Of a DNA stretch of 32,914 nt, positions 1 through 9,846 are shown one piece after another; position 1 is the first letter of the stretch; the number at the start of each line of letters is the position of its first letter. The DNA lies in IMG/VR virus record IMGVR_UViG_3300031539_003248, positions 1 through 32,914 of that record, one strand, 5' to 3'. The stretch is from a virus. Both the position numbers and the translations under genes were made by a program. The notes beneath the pieces were generated by a model, which made no database searches, had not been told where the DNA came from, and worked only from the letters and a program-made list of their open reading frames with translations.

Positions 1-1
1 T

Positions 2-154
2 GTGGAGATTCCTGCTGAATGGATAGGAAAGGTTGTTTATTATCATAGTAATATGGCTACTGAAGTAAATCTAAAATACATCGGTGCTTTTGAACTTATT
101 ACTTCACATACAAAGCTGCTTGTTCGGCTTGATCAAAACGAATTTGATTATTAA
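2..154 (+). CDS. C-terminal end of an unknown gene (partial)
   Basis: An open frame enters from the left edge and stops at TAA 152-154, giving 50 visible residues that end in NEFDY. It mixes hydrophobic and charged residues, and a stretch around VVYYHSN and LKYIGAFELI looks like beta strands. No motif allows a family call. It lies 15 bases upstream of the next start in the same direction, so it is probably in the same transcript as the genes leading to groEL. The true start is outside the window. Confidence 0.6.
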   Translation: MEIPAEWIGKVVYYHSNMATEVNLKYIGAFELITSHTKLLVRLDQNEFDY

Positions 155-169
155 CTAAATTATATAACA

Positions 170-2553
<2,384 letters not shown>

Positions 2554-2555
2554 TT

Positions 2556-2786
2556 ATGGAAAAGAAAAACATTCCCTGGAAACCTATTACTGGAAGCTCT
2601 CAAATTCGAAGCGTATATTATAATCTTCCAGATAAGATTCTATATATTCTCTTTAGGAATCGTAAAGCATATTCTTATGAAGATGTGTCTTTGGAAGAAT
2701 ATAAAGCATTGATTGGATCTACAAGTGTAGGCAAATATTTTCATTCAAAAATTAAAACAGAGAAAACATGGCAGGAAATAAATTAG
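2556..2786 (+). CDS. KTSC-domain small protein
   Basis: The protein has 76 residues. I chose the ATG at 2556, two bases after the groEL stop, over an upstream in-frame start inside groEL. Nearly the whole protein matches the KTSC pattern: SSQIRSVYYN, then LYILFRNRKAYSYEDV, then GSTSVGKYFHSKIK. This short domain is named after the C-terminus of some lysyl-tRNA synthetases and also occurs alone in many bacterial and phage proteins; nucleic-acid binding has been proposed but its role is not settled. The last 19 bases overlap the next gene in another frame. The function here is unknown. Confidence 0.82.
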   Translation: MEKKNIPWKPITGSSQIRSVYYNLPDKILYILFRNRKAYSYEDVSLEEYKALIGSTSVGKYFHSKIKTEKTWQEIN

Positions 2787-3181
2787 CGGATGTTCCGCTT
2801 AGCGGATTATTAACATTCCAGCAAGTTATAGAGTTTGGATCTAAAGAGATCACCGGAGTATTTTATAAAGCATTGGATTCTTTTAATGAAAAGAAATTGC
2901 CAACAGATTTTTTTAATAAGCTTGAAAATGATTTAGAGAAAAAACTCCGAAGGAATAATGAGATCTCTGACGAGATAGGAGCAGAAATTTTAAGACGTAT
3001 GAAAACGATTTATAAGGATGTTACTACTCCGGAGAGTATGGAGCCTTATAAAAGAAAAATTACTAAAGCGCTTAAAGATTTTGAGAACCTTTATACAAAA
3101 TTAGATATCGAATCTGATGATAAGAAAGAAGTTCCGGTAATCAAACCAGTATTTGCTGCATCAAGAGAAAAGAAATTATGA
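2768..3181 (+). CDS. Unknown 137-residue helical protein
   Basis: The start ATG lies inside the end of the KTSC gene (19-base overlap) and the stop overlaps the next start by four bases (ATGA), so it belongs to the groEL operon. The protein is predicted almost all helical and strongly charged, with heptad-like stretches at ~45-120 that could form a coiled coil. There is no signal peptide or membrane segment. No family is recognised. Its place between groEL and the packaging genes fits a small assembly or packaging accessory protein, but this is only context. Confidence 0.72.
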   Translation: MAGNKLADVPLSGLLTFQQVIEFGSKEITGVFYKALDSFNEKKLPTDFFNKLENDLEKKLRRNNEISDEIGAEILRRMKTIYKDVTTPESMEPYKRKITKALKDFENLYTKLDIESDDKKEVPVIKPVFAASREKKL

Positions 3182-3501
3182 TAATTAATAAATATACAGG
3201 TTTTGCTATTGATAAGGATATGTACGTTCCAGAACATATGTATAATGATGTTCGTAAAATGTTAGAAGACGATAAAAGTGTTTTTGTCGTTCCTAAAGAA
3301 ATTACGGACAATCAATTAAAACTTGTCTATAAAGTTGGTTTTCTTAAAAAACTGTATAGCCTTATTTTACCGAATACTATTACCAATCATCAAATCTATG
3401 CTCTTATAGGTATCGATCATCAAGTCTTTAAAAGCATAAGGCAGATGGAAAGGCTCAATTCACAATATCTTGAATTATATGATAATAAAGAGGAAAACTA
3501 A
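3178..3501 (+). CDS. Unknown 107-residue protein with a possible helix-turn-helix
   Basis: It starts by ATGA overlap with the previous gene and ends inside a terminator hairpin, so it closes this operon. Residues ~70-92 (NHQIYALIGIDHQVFKSIRQ) have the spacing of a helix-turn-helix: two helices around a Gly-Ile-Asp turn. If real, this would suggest a DNA-binding protein, for example a small terminase or regulator, but the match is by eye. The N-terminal half has alternating strands and helices with no recognised motif. Confidence 0.72.
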   Translation: MIINKYTGFAIDKDMYVPEHMYNDVRKMLEDDKSVFVVPKEITDNQLKLVYKVGFLKKLYSLILPNTITNHQIYALIGIDHQVFKSIRQMERLNSQYLELYDNKEEN

Positions 3502-3517
3502 AATTCCTCTTTTTTTT
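3487..3517 (+). terminator. Intrinsic terminator after the groEL operon
   Basis: A perfect 9-bp inverted repeat, AAAGAGGAA (3487-3495) and TTCCTCTTT (3504-3512), has an 8-base loop and sits in an eight-T run. The 5' arm includes the last codons of the preceding gene. This is a classic Rho-independent terminator separating the chaperonin operon from the packaging genes. Confidence 0.85.
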
Positions 3518-3531
3518 ATTACTTTAGCATC

Positions 3532-4110
3532 ATGTATTTGACAAGATTAGACGATAAAACCGGATTACTTGTAATTGAAGATAATGATGATGGCATATTA
3601 GCTATTAAGGAACTACGCGAATTATTGAACGATGAAAGGTTTGGTATTCGATGTTTAACAGCAGTAGCTCTTGTAGCAGACTATCAATCTCCTATCAGAT
3701 ATTACAATGACGATGATCGCCCGAGAAAAGCACAAGAAGAAGTAACAGGAGATAGAGATTTTTGGATTTGGAATTCAACTGAAATCCAAGTAGCCTTGCG
3801 TAAATATGATTACCTGCAATACGATCCAACACTTGAAGAAGGTCGCATTCACTATGATCAAAAAGTGAAAAAGCTAAAAGAAATTCAAGCGTATGGAAGC
3901 CTTCCGGAAAATGATGATAAATTAAAAACCACATCGATTATTCAATTAAAGAAGGAACTTAAATCAATCAATACTGATATTGATGATTATGAAAAAAGAA
4001 TTGAAGGTAAAAATATTTATGATCAATCTCCAGTTAAAAATGGTTATGCGCTTTCCAGGTTAGAGCAAAAGCTTGAAAAAAAGAATTCGTTTTATCATGC
4101 TATAAGATAG
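3532..4110 (+). CDS. Conserved-type capsid-module protein, 192 residues; terminase small subunit possible
   Basis: This gene stands alone between two terminators, just before the large terminase. The first half contains ADYQSPIRYYND, then WNSTEIQVALRKYDYLQYDP. From memory, this pattern (a short SP-x-Y/R motif followed by a helix with V-x-x-A and Tyr) recurs in a conserved protein of crAss-like and other Bacteroidota phage structural modules. The second half (~110-190) is a charged helical, probably coiled-coil region. Its position would suit the missing small terminase subunit, but no DNA-binding fold is evident, so I leave the function open. It starts 14 bases after the T-run of the upstream terminator. 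Confidence 0.75.
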   Translation: MYLTRLDDKTGLLVIEDNDDGILAIKELRELLNDERFGIRCLTAVALVADYQSPIRYYNDDDRPRKAQEEVTGDRDFWIWNSTEIQVALRKYDYLQYDPTLEEGRIHYDQKVKKLKEIQAYGSLPENDDKLKTTSIIQLKKELKSINTDIDDYEKRIEGKNIYDQSPVKNGYALSRLEQKLEKKNSFYHAIR

Positions 4111-4134
4111 TGAAGAATCTTCTTCTGTTTTCCT

Positions 4135-4175
4135 GAAAGGCATCGTATTAGAAATGATGCGGTGTCTTTCTTTTT
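4135..4175 (+). terminator. Candidate terminator between the 192-residue gene and terL
   Basis: GAAAGGCATC (4135-4144) pairs with GGTGTCTTTC (4161-4170) using two G-T pairs and is followed by five T. Inside it, GCATCGT (4140-4146) can instead pair with ATGATGC (4154-4160). The two alternative stems suggest either an ordinary terminator or a switchable leader for the terminase gene. Confidence 0.6.
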
Positions 4176-4186
4176 AAAGTTCAACT

Positions 4187-6370
4187 ATGAAAGTAGAGAT
4201 AAATTGGAACAAATTTGATAGTCAAAAGTACAGACCTTTAGTTGTAGAGGAAATACCAGACTTCAAGCCGGGATCTATACTATATGATGATTATTGGGAT
4301 GCACAAGATTATAGGTGTCTAAAAGGTTTTAAACCTGCTCCATACATGCCTCACATAACAGGAGAACACTACTTCTACCTGAACATGTGTAAGATTAAGC
4401 TTCTTGAAAGGGGAGCTACAAGGAAAACTACAGAAAGTCCTTTTTACCGAGAATTAGACAGACGAATATTTGACGAGATCTATAATGCCAAAAAAGGCAA
4501 ATATGGTATTATCGTTGGTAAGCCTCGTAGGGTTGGATTATCTTATATAGGAGCTGCAACCTCAACTTATGAACTTCTATTTTATAAAGACAATGAAATT
4601 GGTGTAGCTGCAGGTCAAGAAGATAAAGCACAAGATTTTTACGATAAAGTTAAAATGCTTCTGGAGAATATCCGGCCAGAGTATCGTTCTGGTACTATTA
4701 CCAAAAATCAAGAAGTCATAAAGCTTGGTTATCAAGAATATATTAATAAGCAAAAAGTAGATAAGGGATTAAAATCTCAAATGTACATGAAAACGATGTA
4801 TGCCAAACCAACAGGGTTTGAGGGTAAATCGTTAAGTATGGTTATTTTCGAGGAAGCTGGACTATTCGAAGATATTGTTGCTGCTTTTAAATCTACCGAG
4901 CCTTGTTTTAAAGAAGGTATGATCCAGTTTGGAACTCCAATTGTTTATGGCACCGGTGGCGACATGGAGAAAGGATCTAAAGGATATAAAGAAATGTGGT
5001 ATGCTAAACGCTCTATATATAACCTTAAACCAATATTCATTTCTGCTACTGATTATTATCCTGGTGATGGTATTCCTGATGAAGTAACCGGTAAAGCAAT
5101 TTCGTTCTTTGATTTTAGAACTGGTAAGACTGATTCAAAAGCTGCTTTCGAATATATTATGAAAGAGCGACAAGAGAAAGATGGAAGCGAAGGATTTATT
5201 AAACATATTCAATCTTATCCATTAAAAGAATCTGATATTTTCATTAAGACTTCTGGTGGATTATTAAACCGAAAAAAACTTAATGCACAAATTCGTAATC
5301 AAGACAATTGCCCTTTCCAAAGAAAGACTGGTAGATTGGAATGGAAAACAAATGATCCTGCTACACTTAGGCTCGTTGCCATTGCAAAAACATTAAAAGA
5401 AATTGATAAAATACATTTTTTAAGAGGATCTAAAATTGAGTTTATTGAAGATGAAGAACTTGGAACTATTCATAAAATATTAGATCCAATTAAACAAACC
5501 GGATTACCTTATCATCCTGATATTGGTGGCTGTGATAGTTATGATGATGGCAATACAGTTTCAGAAGGATCGTTAGGAGCGACAATTATTTATAGAACTT
5601 TTTATTCTATAAACCAACCGCATGACATTCCTATTGCTTATATTCTTGATAGAGGAACTGGAGATAGTGATGATGAATTCTATTCCAATACAATGAGATT
5701 GTCCATCTACTATGGAGTTAAGATGCTTGTGGAGCATACTAAAGTTGCAATCATAGGACATTACATGGATGTTGGAGCTGATACAGATTACTTACAAGAA
5801 AGACCTAATTTAGCTGGAACAGGATATGTGTCCAGGGCTCAAAATCTATATGGCTTTAAGATGTCCAATCAACACGCATGGGCGCTTACGTTAAGATTAT
5901 TAAAACAAGAAGTTAATTTGAATTTTAATAATATATGGTTTATAGAAATTTTAGAACATCTACTTGATTATGGAGAAACAAATGCTGATTTAGGTTCTGC
6001 TTTCGGAATGTTGCTTGTTCAGAAACTTGACATGTTCGGAGAAATGACTGAAGGACTTGAACATGAACCAGAAGAAGTCAATATTTTTGATGGCATGGGA
6101 TATTACGATATGATAAATGGACAATTGGAATATACTACCTATGGAGAACAAAGAAATAATCAAGATGAAGATCCGTTTTCAATTCATAATATGAGAGCTT
6201 TCGATCCTGAATATGATTTAGATGGACAAGAGAGAGTTCTATTCGAACAAGCAAAAGTTGACAATAAAAAAGCTATAGTTGCAAAACGAAAAGAGGTGCT
6301 TTCCAGATACTCAAATGATGTTATGGCATTCACACTTGAAGAACATAATGCAAGAATAAAAGAAAATTAA
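4187..6370 (+). CDS. terL: Terminase large subunit (packaging ATPase and nuclease)
   Basis: This is the DNA-packaging motor that pumps and cuts phage DNA at the portal. The 727 residues hold two domains. In the ATPase domain, residues 111-119 (GKPRRVGLS) are a P-loop in which the lysine sits at the start and not before the final Ser. This is the deviant form known from lambda gpA (KSARVGYS). Walker B is SMVIFEEAG at 217-225, with QFGTP at 247-251 as the coupling motif. IQSYPLKESDIF (~341-352) is the usual linker before the nuclease. The RNase H-like nuclease has DIGGCD (Asp445/450), an acidic residue in MLVEH (Glu515) and Asp601 in a DYGETNADLG context as likely metal ligands. The size is typical of crAss-like and related TerL proteins. 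The portal gene follows after 23 bases. Confidence 0.93.
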   Translation: MKVEINWNKFDSQKYRPLVVEEIPDFKPGSILYDDYWDAQDYRCLKGFKPAPYMPHITGEHYFYLNMCKIKLLERGATRKTTESPFYRELDRRIFDEIYNAKKGKYGIIVGKPRRVGLSYIGAATSTYELLFYKDNEIGVAAGQEDKAQDFYDKVKMLLENIRPEYRSGTITKNQEVIKLGYQEYINKQKVDKGLKSQMYMKTMYAKPTGFEGKSLSMVIFEEAGLFEDIVAAFKSTEPCFKEGMIQFGTPIVYGTGGDMEKGSKGYKEMWYAKRSIYNLKPIFISATDYYPGDGIPDEVTGKAISFFDFRTGKTDSKAAFEYIMKERQEKDGSEGFIKHIQSYPLKESDIFIKTSGGLLNRKKLNAQIRNQDNCPFQRKTGRLEWKTNDPATLRLVAIAKTLKEIDKIHFLRGSKIEFIEDEELGTIHKILDPIKQTGLPYHPDIGGCDSYDDGNTVSEGSLGATIIYRTFYSINQPHDIPIAYILDRGTGDSDDEFYSNTMRLSIYYGVKMLVEHTKVAIIGHYMDVGADTDYLQERPNLAGTGYVSRAQNLYGFKMSNQHAWALTLRLLKQEVNLNFNNIWFIEILEHLLDYGETNADLGSAFGMLLVQKLDMFGEMTEGLEHEPEEVNIFDGMGYYDMINGQLEYTTYGEQRNNQDEDPFSIHNMRAFDPEYDLDGQERVLFEQAKVDNKKAIVAKRKEVLSRYSNDVMAFTLEEHNARIKEN

Positions 6371-6393
6371 CTACTTTTATAAAAAATATTAAT

Positions 6394-8616
6394 ATGAGCC
6401 TTTTATCTCTACCGGATCAAACCATACCTGAAACACAAAAGACAAAGGAATGGCACGCCTCACATGCTATACAATATGCCACATATTCAATTACTGATAA
6501 TTATAATGACCAAAGAAGGGAGATATTAAAACTATATCGTGGTTATAATGCAGAACTTTCTGATGAAGAACAAAAATTAGTCAAAGCAATTACCTGTCCT
6601 CATGGAACTTATTTAGGAATAGATTATATCGTTTACCCTCTTATACAAAGTAAAATTGAACAAATTGTTGGAGAGTTTATGTCAAGACCTTTAAGAAGAA
6701 AGGCTTATGTAATCGATAAGAAATCCAAGAACGCAAAATTTGAAGACAAGCTTAAAATGATGTCTGAACAGCTTATGCGAGAGATCTCTGAAAAAGTTGG
6801 TGGTGAATTAGGATTTACTCCGGAAACAGAAAGCCCGGATATGGTAATTCCTGAAAATATAGATGAACATGATTTTAAATCTGTTGCAGAAGAAGTTGCT
6901 GATGGACTCATAACATTATTTCTTGATGTAAGAAAGGAGAAGTCTAAACTTCCCCAAATGTTTACTGACTATTGTATTTCAGATAGAGCTCATGTTGTTT
7001 TAGATAAAAAGTATGGATTTACTACCGGAAGAAAAGTACATCCATTGGATTGTGATTATGATATAGATCCTTACAAGGTTATTCAAAATGACCATGATTA
7101 TTGGTTCGAAAATTACTATCTAACAGAAAATGAAGTTTACAATACGTACCCTAATATATCTGCAAAAGATAAAGAGTTTATTAAGATAGCTTTCTCTGCT
7201 ATTGAAAATACAGATTCTACAACTTACGAAAGCCAGGAACTTGGTAATTCACAAAAATACAATGGTTGGTTCCAAACCAGTAACAAGGTACATCGTATGC
7301 GTATAGTCTTTGCGATGTGGAAATCTCGTAAAAAAGTAAGCATAAAAGTAAGCAAAGATGATTACGATAAAGATCATTTTAAAAAATTACCAGAAGATTA
7401 TAAAGAAAGAAAAAACGACCAAATAGAATCTATTGATGGAGAAATGCCTCGATTTGTAATAATGCTTGGCCCGGAAGTTATATTGGATTGGGGATTAATG
7501 GATAAACGATATTCTTATATTGACGATCCATTTAGATGTAATCTACCGGTTGTTTCTATTATAAGAGATAACACTGTTGGAACATCACTTATAAAATCTG
7601 TAGCTGCTAAATTGTATCAATTACAACAAATGGCTTCAGAAGTTCTTTTTGAAATTAGATTAGCTTTAAAATCTGCAGGAGATAGTCGTGTGCTTGTTTA
7701 TGATTCAGCTCAGACTCCTAAAGAGTTTTCTAAAGGTGGTTATGAAAGTGGACTTAATAAGGTTATGCATCATATCAAGAAAGATAAGATGATGATTATT
7801 AATTCCAAACAAAAAGGAAGTACAAATGCTTCATTCAATCAATTCACTTCATTAGACTTATCACAAAAAGGTGGTGTTCAGGATTTATTTAATGGCCTTG
7901 CTATTATAGAAGATCTTGCAAGTAAGTTTATTGGATTGCCACCAGAGAGAGAAGGTCAGGTTGGACAATACCAAACAGCTACCGGAACAGACAAAGCTAT
8001 TCGAGGAAGTGCTGCAAGAACAGAAGTTACATTTACTCCATTCGATGATTTTGTCCAGGCTTTATTAGAAAAGGTTATCTTAAAAGCAAAACAAGATTAT
8101 GAAAAAGGGGAAGTGATCCATTACATATTTGGAGAATTCAAAACTAAATTTTTAAAAGTATTTGATGAATTCTTTTTATCTGATATTGGAATGTATCTTT
8201 CAGATGCTCGTAAAGACAAAGAAGCTGCAGACACTATTGACAGAGCTGCAGAAATGGCTTTAAGTAATGCTAATACTCCAGAACTTATCATGGGATTGAT
8301 TGAAGTCTTTGAAGGAGAATCTGCATCACAGAAAAAAGCAGTATTCCAAAAGCTTCTTGATTCTATGGATAAAATGCGCCAAGAACAACAGGCTGCTGCA
8401 GAAAAAGCTCAACAGGCAGAACTTCAAGCCGAAGCTCAGGATAAAGATCAAGATCGTGGTGTTCAACTTAAAGCACAAGACAAAGACCGGGATGTCGCTA
8501 AGATCTATGTTCAAGGTAAAGGTTTAAGCGATGTTTTAAAAAGCACATCTGCAGAAAGAATAGCTGCAGCAAAACTTGCAATAGAGCAGGAAAATAAGGA
8601 TAAAAAGCGCGAGTAA
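6394..8616 (+). CDS. Portal protein
   Basis: This 740-residue protein follows the terminase directly, the usual place for the portal, the dodecameric ring through which DNA enters the head. The N-terminal third has the pattern IDYIVYPLIQSKIEQIVGEF followed by SRPL, which I associate with portals of crAss-like and other Bacteroidota phages. A long helical stem region lies around residues 400-460 (LYQLQQMASEVLFEIRLALK), and a late segment (~535-640) is helical. The last ~90 residues are a Gln/Ala/Lys/Asp-rich coiled coil (MRQEQQAAAEKAQQAEL and on), which could contact scaffold or packaged DNA. Family membership is based on position, length and pattern, not on a search. Confidence 0.88.
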   Translation: MSLLSLPDQTIPETQKTKEWHASHAIQYATYSITDNYNDQRREILKLYRGYNAELSDEEQKLVKAITCPHGTYLGIDYIVYPLIQSKIEQIVGEFMSRPLRRKAYVIDKKSKNAKFEDKLKMMSEQLMREISEKVGGELGFTPETESPDMVIPENIDEHDFKSVAEEVADGLITLFLDVRKEKSKLPQMFTDYCISDRAHVVLDKKYGFTTGRKVHPLDCDYDIDPYKVIQNDHDYWFENYYLTENEVYNTYPNISAKDKEFIKIAFSAIENTDSTTYESQELGNSQKYNGWFQTSNKVHRMRIVFAMWKSRKKVSIKVSKDDYDKDHFKKLPEDYKERKNDQIESIDGEMPRFVIMLGPEVILDWGLMDKRYSYIDDPFRCNLPVVSIIRDNTVGTSLIKSVAAKLYQLQQMASEVLFEIRLALKSAGDSRVLVYDSAQTPKEFSKGGYESGLNKVMHHIKKDKMMIINSKQKGSTNASFNQFTSLDLSQKGGVQDLFNGLAIIEDLASKFIGLPPEREGQVGQYQTATGTDKAIRGSAARTEVTFTPFDDFVQALLEKVILKAKQDYEKGEVIHYIFGEFKTKFLKVFDEFFLSDIGMYLSDARKDKEAADTIDRAAEMALSNANTPELIMGLIEVFEGESASQKKAVFQKLLDSMDKMRQEQQAAAEKAQQAELQAEAQDKDQDRGVQLKAQDKDRDVAKIYVQGKGLSDVLKSTSAERIAAAKLAIEQENKDKKRE

Positions 8617-8655
8617 TTAATTTTTTATAAATTTGTTTAATTAATAATAAATATC

Positions 8656-9726
8656 ATGGTAACAGAAACAGAAGAAAACCAAGAAGTACAAAGTAAAGGA
8701 TTTGACGAGAATGCTATGTTCGATTCAGAAAGCTTTATCAACCAGCAAGACGAAGATGAAAGTTTTGATATTGCTGAATATGATGGAGTTGTTAAGAAGG
8801 ATCCAGAGCCGGTAAAAACTGCAGAAGAAATTGCTGCAGAATCTAAAGCTTTAGACGACGACGATCCTGACAAGATTGATTTTGAGGGAAAGACAGAAGA
8901 ACAAAAAATTGATTTAGAAGCTTTCAATAAAAAGTTTGATAAGAAATTTCAAACTGAAGAAGAATTAAAAGCTTTTATGGATGGTAAAACAAATGAAGTT
9001 GCTGAACAAGATGATGATCTGGTTTATGAACAAGCAGAAACTCATATTGCAGCTCTTGAACCTGTTCTGGCTAAAGACACACAAGGAAGATGGAAAGTTA
9101 ATGATGAAGAATTAATAAGAAGACAGCTTCAAACTAAAGCTGTAAGAGATGAAGGCTTAGATGTCAATGATGAACAAGTACAAATTGATATTGAAGAAAA
9201 AATTCAACAAATTATTGATAGTGGAAATTTAAGTCATCAAGCTGAATATTTAAGAGATAAGCTTGTAGCTTTATTAGATTCAACAAAAACTGTTAAAGAA
9301 GGTATCGATAAAAAAAGAGAAGATGCCAAAGAAGCTATTGACAAAGCTTATAAAGAAGATTTACAAAAAGAATTTATAAATATCAATAATGCCGGTAATT
9401 TTTTCGGTATTGAATTAGATAAAAAAAGTATTGCTGAGGCTTACAATAATGTAGCTTCAGGTAAGTTCATTGAGAACCTAAAAACTGATAAACATGCTGT
9501 AGCGGAGTTATCATTGATGGCCACTTTTAAAGAGAAAATCTTTAAGAAAGCATCAGGTTTAACATATAATGATGGTATTAAATCTGTATTAGACGAGTTT
9601 AGTGTAAAACAGAAAGAAAGTCCAGTTGTTAAAGCCCAACAAAGAGGTTCAATTGCCAGCGCAGGGGTTCAAGATGCACTTATAAATGGGTTACTTTATG
9701 AGAAACCCGAAGAGGACAAGAAATAA
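8656..9726 (+). CDS. Probable capsid scaffolding protein
   Basis: The 356 residues lie between portal and major capsid genes, the standard place for a scaffold. The first ~125 residues are extremely acidic and low in complexity. The remainder is charged helix with likely coiled coil at ~170-250, and the C-terminal end is short, basic and polar. That composition is typical of scaffolds, which guide procapsid assembly and then leave. No Ser/His protease triad is evident, so this is probably not a scaffold-protease fusion. The leader is very A/T-rich and contains TAAATTTG (8628-8635), which resembles the Bacteroidota -7 box, but no matching upstream TTG is visible. Confidence 0.75.
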   Translation: MVTETEENQEVQSKGFDENAMFDSESFINQQDEDESFDIAEYDGVVKKDPEPVKTAEEIAAESKALDDDDPDKIDFEGKTEEQKIDLEAFNKKFDKKFQTEEELKAFMDGKTNEVAEQDDDLVYEQAETHIAALEPVLAKDTQGRWKVNDEELIRRQLQTKAVRDEGLDVNDEQVQIDIEEKIQQIIDSGNLSHQAEYLRDKLVALLDSTKTVKEGIDKKREDAKEAIDKAYKEDLQKEFININNAGNFFGIELDKKSIAEAYNNVASGKFIENLKTDKHAVAELSLMATFKEKIFKKASGLTYNDGIKSVLDEFSVKQKESPVVKAQQRGSIASAGVQDALINGLLYEKPEEDKK

Positions 9727-9846
9727 AAGCAGTCAAAGACAGCGATTCTTCCTCAATTATCTTTAACGAATAAGCCAAAGGCATTGAAGTTAGGGTTTTT
9801 ACGAACATATAAATATTTAATTTAAACTAAAAAACTTTAAGAAATT
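9727..9846 (+). promoter_or_regulatory. 120-base leader before the major capsid gene
   Basis: This is one of the longest gaps in the window and contains no ORF. Its right half is almost pure A/T (9806-9846), including a TATAAATATTTAAT stretch that could hold a late promoter or an unstructured A-rich translation leader. No TAnnTTTG box and no terminator hairpin is apparent. The position before the most highly expressed virion gene supports a regulatory role. The exact element cannot be named from sequence. Confidence 0.3.

Noticed and set aside
2556-3181. Possible GroES (co-chaperonin) in the two genes after groEL
   Set aside because: One matches KTSC and the other is all-helical; neither has the beta-barrel or mobile loop pattern of GroES.
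8300-8527. 75-residue plus-strand ORF inside the portal gene, and its minus-strand counterpart
   Set aside because: Both are within the 3' coiled-coil part of the portal and give basic or hydrophobic low-complexity products; shadows of the real frame.
8628-8635. TAAATTTG as promoter box before the scaffold gene
   Set aside because: It matches the -7 consensus, but no TTG lies at the required distance upstream, and such a motif is common in A/T-rich DNA.
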